Positions 35,704-42,428 of a stretch of DNA of 43,230 nucleotides are shown here, in pieces. The DNA lies in NCBI GenBank assembly GCA_029975965.1, contig JARKOV010000038.1:1-43230 (forward strand). Reading direction: 5' to 3'. Within the stretch, counting starts at the first letter, position 1. Every line of letters begins with the position of its first letter. The stretch is from Anaerolinea sp. Lineage in GTDB: Bacteria > Chloroflexota > Anaerolineae > Anaerolineales > Anaerolineaceae. The position numbers and the translations under genes are program-made. The notes under the pieces were generated by a model. That model searched no databases. It was not told the origin of the DNA and was given only the letters and a program-made list of their open reading frames with translations.

Positions 35704-35736
35704 GGGTTTTGGCGGTGATGACACCCACCAAAACCC
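35704..35736 (-). promoter_or_regulatory. Intercistronic hairpin between ccmE and ccmF
   Basis: Arms GGGTTTTGG and CCAAAACCC (9 bp, perfect) enclose an inner GGTG/CACC stem with an ATGA or TCAT loop depending on strand, the two joined by small asymmetric bulges. It lies 26 nt after the ccmE stop on the minus strand. There is no U-tract, so it may adjust the ccmE:ccmF mRNA ratio or stability rather than terminate fully. Confidence 0.55.
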
Positions 35737-35762
35737 TCCAGGCGGATTAATAATGGACGAGA

Positions 35763-36305
35763 TTAATTGACCCCACCGGCCTGTTCCGGGACAGCTTCTT
35801 CGTAGCGCGTGGGGCATTTGAGAAGCAGCTCATCCGCATAGAATATGCCATCTTCACCCATGTGGCCGGTCAGAATGGCCTGCGCCTCGTTGCGAAGCAA
35901 ATCGGGCATGACCCCGTTATAAACCACGTTCAATCGCGAGCGGGTTGGATCCATCACCGCTTCGTGCAAAACCGCCGCCAGACCGCCTTGGGCATCGATC
36001 TCCTTCTGGCTGCCCGGTGTGTTGGCAATGGTGAAAGCCAGTTTCAGGTTTTGGCTGTCATACACGATCGTCTCACCAATCACTGCGCCCGAAACGCGCA
36101 ACTGGCGGCCGGCCAATGCCGAACCCTGGGCCTGGATCTCGTCCACCGTCATAAAATATTGCGCATTGGCGCTCGCTGAAGTCCAGATCAGGTAAATAAT
36201 TGCTGCGATAATTAACAAGCCCCCGATCACAAACTTCATGCGACCGGCCGGCGATGCTTTCACGGCTTGCCCGGCATGGATGTGTGAATTTTCAGCCAAG
36301 TCCAT
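35763..36305 (-). CDS. ccmE: Heme chaperone CcmE with CxxxY heme-binding motif
   Basis: 180 aa. An N-terminal basic segment and membrane helix (KFVIGGLLIIAAIIYLIW) are followed by the OB-fold (TVDEIQAQ, RQLRVSGAVIG, LNVVYNGVMPDLLRNEAQAILTGH). The usual heme-attachment HxxxY is CPTRY here (Cys164, Tyr168), the CxxxY variant known in some Desulfovibrio and archaeal System I* loci. CcmE takes heme from CcmABCD and hands it to CcmF. GGAGG is 4-5 nt before the ATG. It has its own promoter and a palindrome in the leader and heads the minus-strand ccm operon. Confidence 0.94.
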   Translation of the reverse strand: MDLAENSHIHAGQAVKASPAGRMKFVIGGLLIIAAIIYLIWTSASANAQYFMTVDEIQAQGSALAGRQLRVSGAVIGETIVYDSQNLKLAFTIANTPGSQKEIDAQGGLAAVLHEAVMDPTRSRLNVVYNGVMPDLLRNEAQAILTGHMGEDGIFYADELLLKCPTRYEEAVPEQAGGVN

Positions 36306-36378
36306 TTCTCCTCCAGAGATTGCTTTTCACTCAGAAACAACCTAATTGTGTCAGAAACTGATTAAAGAGACCTGAGAA

Positions 36379-36392
36379 TCGAAACGTTTCGA
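36379..36392. promoter_or_regulatory. 14-bp perfect palindrome in the ccmE leader
   Basis: TCGAAACGTTTCGA reads the same on both strands. It lies about 17-30 nt downstream of the expected ccmE start site, a position suited to a repressor. A second GAAACG copy lies about 15 bp closer to the promoter (TGAAACGT around 36400-36406). No regulator gene for it is evident in the window. Confidence 0.5.
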
Positions 36393-36415
36393 GCCAGACG
36401 TTTCAGGACGATGCG

Positions 36416-36443
36416 ATTATACCAGAACGATGGGATTTGTCTT
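36416..36443 (-). promoter_or_regulatory. Promoter of ccmE: AAGACA - 16 bp - extended TGGTATAAT
   Basis: On the minus strand AAGACA (36443-36438, 4 of 6 matches) is 16 bp before a perfect TATAAT (36421-36416) with the TG extension. Start of transcription would be near 36409, with a leader of about 100 nt. The -35 overlaps the stop codon of the NusG-like gene. Confidence 0.65.
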
Positions 36444-37005
36444 ATTTGTTTTCTGCGGGAGAAAAACCAGATGCGCTCGGCTTCTTCCTGGCCTTTTTCG
36501 CCTCAACCTTTTTCATCTGACCCACTTGCAACTCGACAGGCATGTACCGTCGGCTGAGCAATTCGATCAACACACGGACTCGCTCCGAGCCGGGCAGGCG
36601 CGCATCAAAGATCGCCTCGTAACCCGCAAAGGGTCCTTCATAAATGTAAACGCGAGACCCCTTTTCCAACTCTTCGAATTCCATTCCACCGGCCTGGTTG
36701 ATCTCTTCCACCCTCCGGCGAATCGCTGTGATTAATCCTTCTGGCACGGTTGCCGGCTCCTGGTCAAAAGCGACGATTCCTCTTGCGAACGGCATGAATT
36801 GAAAGAATGACAAACCCACTTTCAGCAAGTCTACCTTTACAAACAGGTAGCCTGGGAAATAGGCCTTTATTTTCCGCGCCCGCGGGTTGACGGGATTCAC
36901 CCGGATGCGGGGGAAAAACGCTTCGATGTCGCGCTTTACCAGTTCGCTGTACAGTGCGTCCTCACGGTGAGGCTTGCTTTGCATTGCATACCACAATTCG
37001 GCCAT
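36442..37005 (-). CDS. NusG-like (specialised NGN-KOW) transcription factor
   Basis: 187 aa. NGN domain: WYAMQSKPHREDALYSEL, FFPRIR, KAYFPGYLFVKVD and FARGIVAFDQEPATVP are standard NusG/RfaH elements. The KOW domain begins LEKGSRVYIYEGPFAGYEAIF, and VLIELLSRRYMPVEL ends it. A Lys-rich tail (KKARKKPSAS) follows. It is smaller and more diverged than housekeeping NusG would need to be and lies 14 bp after DUF4012 rather than in the secE-rplK region, so a dedicated paralogue (RfaH/LoaP/UpxY-like) controlling a long polysaccharide operon is likely. The target operon is not established. Confidence 0.85.
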   Translation of the reverse strand: MAELWYAMQSKPHREDALYSELVKRDIEAFFPRIRVNPVNPRARKIKAYFPGYLFVKVDLLKVGLSFFQFMPFARGIVAFDQEPATVPEGLITAIRRRVEEINQAGGMEFEELEKGSRVYIYEGPFAGYEAIFDARLPGSERVRVLIELLSRRYMPVELQVGQMKKVEAKKARKKPSASGFSPAENK

Positions 37006-37019
37006 TTCGGTTTCCCGGT

Positions 37020-38948
37020 TTACTCAAACACCAGAAAATGGGAAAGGTTCTCCTCTAAAGTACCTTTCCAGACGTACGTCCCTGGGTCATTCCCCTCCTG
37101 CCATCCCTCCGTCTCGCGCAGCCGCAAGCCGGTCGGGGCAAAGACCGTGATACGCAACACCGCCCGCTGCAAACCGGGCTGCTTCTGGATGTGCAGCGAG
37201 TACTTCACCAGATTTTTCTCTCTCGTAAGAATCCGCTCCGGAAGCTGCCACTCGAGCGACAATTGCTGGCTGGACGCGGTTGGGAGAACCAGCAAACCGG
37301 CGAACTCCGTCGTCCCGCCCTCCGCTGGCGCTAATTTTACCACCCCCGGATAATCCGCCCGGTTGAGCAATAGCGCGCCGGGCACAGCCGGGACCTGGGT
37401 GCTGGTCAGCCGGCTGTCTCCAGCGGTCAGCACCCGCCAGTAATCCCAATAGCAACGGTCTTGCAGCTCGGCGTAGGTCAGGCCGTACACGCCCTGGTGC
37501 AGGCATTCGACCTGCTGCTTCGACTGGTGCGCGTATTCCAGCACCAGCCTGGCCCGGGGTGACGCAGGATCCGTTAGATCCACCTGGTACTCGATCGAGC
37601 GATCGATGCGCGCGTCTGCTTTGTTGAACCCGATGTTCGAGTCCACCACCATCAGGAAATCGCCCGTTGATGCCCGGATCGCTCCATCCAAGCCGGATTG
37701 CGCCAGCCCGGATTGTGCTTCACGATCTTCGAAATACAGGAGCAGGTGTCCCCCTTTCAAGGCACCCAAGGCTGACATCCCTGCGCGTATGGCTACCTCA
37801 TCATCCTGCAGATTCATTACCCGCTCCAGGATGGCCGACCCGAGGTGGCTCATAAAGCTTTTCCGTTGTTGCCACCATTCAGCCGTGACCCCTTCGGTCA
37901 CATCGGGGGACCAGGATTGTTGCATCCACGAGATCAGGTTGTGTGAGCCAACCGGTTCGGGCGTTCCCGCCACATCGACCGGCCCAACGGCCTGCAGGAT
38001 CATCGCCAAAGCCGTCTGGTCGACCGCGATGACCCCATCCGGCTCAATTCCGGTAGATAGCGCATAGAGCACAGACACCTCTTTCGCGGCGGTTGGAAAA
38101 TCCGGCGACCAGTTGGCGTCTCGCGGCACCCAATATCCCGCCAGCATATAAGTCGCGATTGGTTCCGGTGGAGGAGGGTAACCCACCGTAAAATTATCGA
38201 CCGCGTATGAATCCTGCACGTCAAAGCGCACCACCTGCCCGTCGCGGACTTCGAGGATGCCAAACGCGGAGATGAAACCACCGCTGGCGCGCAACTCGTC
38301 GTTGTTCTGTACCACCAGCAGGTAGGTCTGCGGCTCATCCTTGCCCCCCAGACCGGGCAGCAAACCGAGCAGCCTGATACCTGCCTGGAGCTGGTTAAAA
38401 TTGCTGTCAATGCTGCGCAGCCGCCTGCCCCACTTTCCGGGGATGGCAGACGGGTCAAGCTCCCCCCTCACCTGTTCCGCACCGGCAAGGGCTTGCTCAG
38501 CGGCCCGAAAATCATCCTGATGCTCTTCAATAGCGCCCAAGAGCCTCCGGCTCAACGGGTCGGGCTTGCTGCCGGTCGGCATGGGGGCGAGGATCGGTGC
38601 GATTCCTTCCAACGTTCGGTTTACCGCGCCTGCCAGGTTGCTCGCATAGATGATCACCGGCTCCACTTGCCCCAACGGTTTTCCCACCACCGGTATCCCT
38701 TCCAACAGGTTAAAAATAGGAAAGAGCGGTGTCAGTCCCAGGCGCAAAGCGGTGGAATGTTTTTCTGCCCGTCTCAACAACTCCGTTCCTTGCCGGTATT
38801 GGTCAAAACCCGCTCCCTCCTCCGCCATCGACTCGAGGGAACGCAGGACGCGCAGCATACCAAAGCCGTGCCACAACAACCAACCTGCCCAAGCAGCCAG
38901 AAGAGTGCAAAGAGCCAGGATGAGAATCGTTCGTGTTGCAGGTTTCAT
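37020..38948 (-). CDS. DUF4012 domain-containing membrane-anchored protein
   Basis: 642 aa from the ATG at 38948 (a TTG at 38972 is possible). N-terminal membrane helix (TILILALCTLLAAWAGWLLWHG), then a helical region to about 195 and the DUF4012 signature TYLLVVQNNDELRASGGFISAFG near residue 210. The rest is exported, alternating beta and helix. Family members are abundant in Chloroflexi and Actinobacteria, often beside polysaccharide genes; the function is not known. The NusG paralogue follows after 14 bp, suggesting a common transcript. No ribosome binding site is obvious at either start; AT-rich -10-like hexamers lie at 38998-39012. Confidence 0.85.
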   Translation of the reverse strand: MKPATRTILILALCTLLAAWAGWLLWHGFGMLRVLRSLESMAEEGAGFDQYRQGTELLRRAEKHSTALRLGLTPLFPIFNLLEGIPVVGKPLGQVEPVIIYASNLAGAVNRTLEGIAPILAPMPTGSKPDPLSRRLLGAIEEHQDDFRAAEQALAGAEQVRGELDPSAIPGKWGRRLRSIDSNFNQLQAGIRLLGLLPGLGGKDEPQTYLLVVQNNDELRASGGFISAFGILEVRDGQVVRFDVQDSYAVDNFTVGYPPPPEPIATYMLAGYWVPRDANWSPDFPTAAKEVSVLYALSTGIEPDGVIAVDQTALAMILQAVGPVDVAGTPEPVGSHNLISWMQQSWSPDVTEGVTAEWWQQRKSFMSHLGSAILERVMNLQDDEVAIRAGMSALGALKGGHLLLYFEDREAQSGLAQSGLDGAIRASTGDFLMVVDSNIGFNKADARIDRSIEYQVDLTDPASPRARLVLEYAHQSKQQVECLHQGVYGLTYAELQDRCYWDYWRVLTAGDSRLTSTQVPAVPGALLLNRADYPGVVKLAPAEGGTTEFAGLLVLPTASSQQLSLEWQLPERILTREKNLVKYSLHIQKQPGLQRAVLRITVFAPTGLRLRETEGWQEGNDPGTYVWKGTLEENLSHFLVFE

Positions 38949-39016
38949 TGTCGTTTTCAATTGGTCGCCCAAATTACTGGCTTCTGGAAAAATTGTGAAT
39001 ATAATAATTATATTAG

Positions 39017-39062
39017 CTGCTCAGAGAATGGGAGGAGAGGTAACTTACCTCTGTCTGAGCAG
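39017..39062. promoter_or_regulatory. Nested inverted repeats between DUF4012 and the next gene
   Basis: CTGCTCAGA (39017-39025) and TCTGAGCAG (39054-39062) form a 9-bp outer repeat. Inside is AGAGGTAA-C-TTACCTCT (39036-39052), a perfect 17-bp odd palindrome. The inner palindrome lies about 18 bp upstream of the TATACT -10 of the plus-strand gene, overlapping its expected -35 position, as an operator for a dimeric regulator would. Confidence 0.6.
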
Positions 39063-39069
39063 TAACCAT

Positions 39070-39075
39070 TATACT
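39070..39075 (+). promoter_or_regulatory. -10 element of the Thr/Pro-rich membrane protein gene
   Basis: TATACT. A start near 39082 gives a leader of 24 nt that contains CAGGGAG (39094-39100) before the ATG at 39106. Confidence 0.5.
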
Positions 39076-39105
39076 TTCGACCTTCACAATCTTCAGGGAG
39101 TAAAC

Positions 39106-39579
39106 ATGGGGAGTGGAAACAGATCCTTCCTGACCGTGGCTGTCATTCTTGCGATTCTTGTTTTAGCCTCCATCACTGAGAGCGGTCATGCCAGCGTGTG
39201 GATGCAGACCGTCCCAACCGTCGCGCCATCCGCAACGCAGGCGCCGCCTGTGCCAATCAACACCCAGACACCCGGACCAACGGCAACAGACACCGAAACG
39301 CCGGTCGTTACCAACCCGACAGCAACGCACACGGTCGCTGTGGTCTCGGACACGGCTACGCCCACGGCCACCCAGTCAGTCGAAGTCGTTGAACCGACCG
39401 CCACTTTTACGCCCACACCGCTGCCAGGCGGAGGCATCCTGACGCCTGAGATGCTAAAAATCATCTATTACCTGGTGTGTGGACTGGGTCTGGTGGCCGC
39501 GATCTCGTTGATTGTGATTCTGTTCATTCGCAGGTCGCCAAAGCCTCCGGCAGCGCCACCTGCCGGCCCGAGCGCTTAG
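39106..39579 (+). CDS. Thr/Pro-rich exported protein with C-terminal membrane anchor
   Basis: 157 aa from the ATG at 39106 (GGGAG 5 nt upstream). It has a signal-like N-terminal helix (FLTVAVILAILVLASI), about 70 residues dominated by Thr, Pro, Ala and Val (T-x-T-x type, similar in style to the PA14 tail), then IIYYLVCGLGLVAAISLIVILFI as a transmembrane anchor and a short cytoplasmic Pro-rich tail. I do not recognise a family. Its form suggests a stalk or spacer in the envelope, possibly O-glycosylated on Thr. The secreted glycoside hydrolase follows after 47 bp. Confidence 0.75.
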   Translation: MGSGNRSFLTVAVILAILVLASITESGHASVWMQTVPTVAPSATQAPPVPINTQTPGPTATDTETPVVTNPTATHTVAVVSDTATPTATQSVEVVEPTATFTPTPLPGGGILTPEMLKIIYYLVCGLGLVAAISLIVILFIRRSPKPPAAPPAGPSA

Positions 39580-39626
39580 GCTCGTTTCCATCATTTCTCA
39601 TTTTCCTGTATCGCGGGGGAGGAAAT

Positions 39627-40781
39627 ATGAAATTTGTGCGTTGGATAACTTTACTTGCTTGCTGCCTTTGGGTAGCACTTGTCATCCCAGCCAGTCACCA
39701 GGTTGCCGCCCAGGGAGGGGATCCACCCCTTGACCAAAAGCTATATCTTCCGATGATTCTCAAACCACCCACCACCTTATGTCGTTTTGGCATCACCGCC
39801 ATCCCCGGCTTGCCAGGATATGAAGCCAACCTCAGCTCATTGAAGGTGGGGGCGTTCATCGATTGGTCTTCCATGCCAAGCCGCAGCCTGCCTCCGGATG
39901 TCGAATACGTGCATGTCATCACCGTCGGCGGAGATGTGTTCGACGATGCAACACGCGCTGCCGGTGCCGCCGCACTGGCGTCTGCCAATCCGGGCGATTA
40001 TTGGCAGGTCGGCAACGAGCCCGATACGGCCTATTACGGTCAGGCGGGGATTCAGCAAGATAACCTCGCAGCCGAGGTCTACGCCCACCGCTTTGCGGTG
40101 ATCGCTCAGGCGATCAAATCTGCCGACCCAACGGCAAAAATCGGCTTTGGCACGATCGTACAGCCCACTCCCATCCGCTTGCGTTATCTCGACCGCGCCT
40201 GGATGGCTCTCATCCGCGAGGTGGATTCCTACGCAGCCGTCGACCAGTTGATCGACTTCTGGAGCATCCACGCCTTCATTCTCAATGAAATTCCCGGAGA
40301 GTGGGGCACCGGTATCCCGAAAGGCTTCGAAGATGACTTCGGCGACGCGGTTTCGATCACCAGTTTTACCGACACCTACTCGATTGCGCTGTTCAAGTTG
40401 CGCGTAGAAGCGATGCGGCGCTGGATGCGCGACCGCGGTCAGCAGGATAAGGCCCTGTGGATCACCGAGTACGGCAGCCTATTCCCACCCATCGACCCGG
40501 TTGGCGGCCCTAACTACGTCAATGTGTCCGACGCGACCACAGCCGATTACATGCTGCAGACTTTCGATTACATGAGTTCAGCCACCAGCGCCGGCATGGG
40601 GATGCCATCGGATGGAAATCGCCTCGTCCAGCGCTGGTTCTGGTACAGCCTGAACGACCACCGTTATTACTTCGGTGGAACTCTATTCGATCCGGATAAT
40701 GCCGGCGCTTTGACACCGGTTGGCAGCAAGTTCATCAGCTACACCGCCCCCTTGCCGCCCTCCAACAATTGCACACCGTAA
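39627..40781 (+). CDS. Secreted clan GH-A glycoside hydrolase-like protein
   Basis: 384 aa from the ATG at 39627 (GGGGGAGG 6 nt upstream). Signal peptide (LLACCLWVALVIPAS, cut near AAQ), then a short stretch with LYLPMILKPP, then a TIM barrel. GNEPD gives the putative acid/base Glu131 at strand 4, and WITEYGS the nucleophile Glu281 at strand 7, with FWSIHAF in between and WFWYSLND near the end. These are the clan GH-A signatures, but I cannot name the family or substrate. Lying in the glycan locus, it may trim or release the polymer. Confidence 0.82.
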   Translation: MKFVRWITLLACCLWVALVIPASHQVAAQGGDPPLDQKLYLPMILKPPTTLCRFGITAIPGLPGYEANLSSLKVGAFIDWSSMPSRSLPPDVEYVHVITVGGDVFDDATRAAGAAALASANPGDYWQVGNEPDTAYYGQAGIQQDNLAAEVYAHRFAVIAQAIKSADPTAKIGFGTIVQPTPIRLRYLDRAWMALIREVDSYAAVDQLIDFWSIHAFILNEIPGEWGTGIPKGFEDDFGDAVSITSFTDTYSIALFKLRVEAMRRWMRDRGQQDKALWITEYGSLFPPIDPVGGPNYVNVSDATTADYMLQTFDYMSSATSAGMGMPSDGNRLVQRWFWYSLNDHRYYFGGTLFDPDNAGALTPVGSKFISYTAPLPPSNNCTP

Positions 40782-40802
40782 GCAGATAACGACCTGATTA
40801 AA

Positions 40803-40842
40803 TTAAACAACCGGCGGGAACACGACACCGCCGGTTGTTTAA
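40803..40842. terminator. 15-bp bidirectional hairpin terminator
   Basis: TTAAACAACCGGCGG and its exact complement enclose the loop GAACACGACA. Located between two converging genes and overlapping the stop of the GT2 fusion gene. The TTGTTTAA end resembles a short T-tract on both strands. Confidence 0.8.
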
Positions 40843-42428
40843 TACGCCCCTTTACAGGAAATCACCGCAGGGATCGAGCGCAGCAAGATCAACAAGTCTA
40901 AACCGAGCGAATACTGGGCGATATAATCCAGCTCGAGGCGCAAGCGCTCCTCCATATCAAGATCACCCCGCCCGGATATCTGCATTGGGCCGGTCATGCC
41001 TGGTTTGACCACCAGGCGCTGCCGCTGGGCATCGTTATAACGCTCGACCACCCAGATCTCCTCCGGCCTGGGTCCCACCAGGCTCATTTCACCTTTAAGC
41101 ACATTCCAGAACTGCGGAATCTCATCCAGGCTCCAGCGGCGCAAGAACTTCCCCACGCGGGTAACCCGCGGGTCATTGGGAACCTTGTAGGCCGGCCCAC
41201 GCAACGTGCTGTGATCGATGACCTCCTCCACCCGCTCTTCAGCGCCGGCCACCATCGACCGCAATTTAAGAATGCGGAACGGGCGACCGTTCTCTCCAGC
41301 GCGAAGCTGGCCGAACAGGATCGGGCCAGGAGAATCCAGGCGAATGGCAACCGCGGCGATCAACAGCAACGGCGCGCTCAACACCAGCCCTGAGATCGAG
41401 CCAATCAGGTCCATTGCCCGCTTGATGAGCCGCTGCGACAGGCTCAGTCCCTTGTGAGGCAGATGTGCCGGTCGTTTGATCAGCCCCCACACGATCCCGC
41501 CTGCCAGAGAAGCGGCGCGCAGGAGGAGCATTACCGGCGAGATCCACAACACGCCTGGATCGTAACGGAGGATGAATCGCATCAACCCAAGAGTGGTAAG
41601 GATGAAAAGCACCACGAAGGCGAGGCTAATCCATAATCCGCCTGGCCAGAGCACACCTGCCACTGCCGCCGCCAGCGCCGCACAGAGGAGCACGATCTGC
41701 CAGCGTTGAGAAGCAGGTGTATGGGAATCGGCGAATGCCTTCTCGGGCATCCAGTTCATCATCACCGCTTTCCAATAACCAATGCCAAATTTCCGGTGGA
41801 CGTATTCGCCGATGTTCCGGTCGTGGCTGTGCGCCACACGGGCTGCCGGGCAGAACACCATGCGATACCCTTTGCGCGCCAACCGGAACGAAAGCTCCTG
41901 GTCTTCGACGGAGGGCTCGCGAAACAAAGGGTCAAACCCCCCATTTTGCAGAAAGATGTCTCGCCGGTATGCCGCAGAATAGGTATCGACAAAATCGATC
42001 GCCTCAAGCCGCGCCATGCGCTCGTACTTGTGGGCATATTCGCATTGCACAAAACGTGGAACCGGGCCCCGTTCGCGGGTGAGGTAAGCCCCTTTGGCTG
42101 CCACTACCTTCCCATCGGTAAAAGCACTCGACAGGGTTGACAACCAATCCGGTTCGGGAACGCAATCTGCGTCCGTGAATACCAGCAGATCGCCGCTGGC
42201 ATGCTGTGCGCCGAGGTTGCGGGCCGCCGCCGGCCCGGCATTCGGCTGGCTGAAGGTAGCGACTCCCATGCGTTGTGCGATCGGCGCCGTCTCATCCAAA
42301 GATCCGTCATCGACCACCAGCACCTCATAATCGACCCCAAAACGAAGTCTATCCTGATGGAGGACCGCACCCAGGCACGCTTCCAGCGTTGATGCCGCAT
42401 CTTTCGCCGGGATGATGACCGAGATCAT
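40839..42428 (-). CDS. GT2 glycosyltransferase fused to a polyprenyl-phosphate sugar-1-phosphate transferase
   Basis: 529 aa. The ATG at 42428 overlaps the upstream gene's stop (ATGA), and the large open frame before it is a shadow. Residues 1-230 are a GT-A glycosyltransferase: MISVIIPAKDAAST, VVDDGS (Asp40-41), TDADC (Asp86, Asp88) and EDQELSFR. Residues about 240-330 hold two or three hydrophobic segments. Residues about 330-529 form a bacterial sugar transferase (PF02397): KRAMDLIG, an in-membrane helix, ILKLRSM, then RRWSLDEIPQFWNVLKGEMSLVGPRPE with the Asp-Glu dyad, and QISGRGDLDMEERL. The second domain should put a phosphosugar on undecaprenyl phosphate to start a glycan, the first could add the next sugar. 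It is a natural fusion and translation-coupled to the PF03706 protein. Confidence 0.93.
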   Translation of the reverse strand: MISVIIPAKDAASTLEACLGAVLHQDRLRFGVDYEVLVVDDGSLDETAPIAQRMGVATFSQPNAGPAAARNLGAQHASGDLLVFTDADCVPEPDWLSTLSSAFTDGKVVAAKGAYLTRERGPVPRFVQCEYAHKYERMARLEAIDFVDTYSAAYRRDIFLQNGGFDPLFREPSVEDQELSFRLARKGYRMVFCPAARVAHSHDRNIGEYVHRKFGIGYWKAVMMNWMPEKAFADSHTPASQRWQIVLLCAALAAAVAGVLWPGGLWISLAFVVLFILTTLGLMRFILRYDPGVLWISPVMLLLRAASLAGGIVWGLIKRPAHLPHKGLSLSQRLIKRAMDLIGSISGLVLSAPLLLIAAVAIRLDSPGPILFGQLRAGENGRPFRILKLRSMVAGAEERVEEVIDHSTLRGPAYKVPNDPRVTRVGKFLRRWSLDEIPQFWNVLKGEMSLVGPRPEEIWVVERYNDAQRQRLVVKPGMTGPMQISGRGDLDMEERLRLELDYIAQYSLGLDLLILLRSIPAVISCKGAY

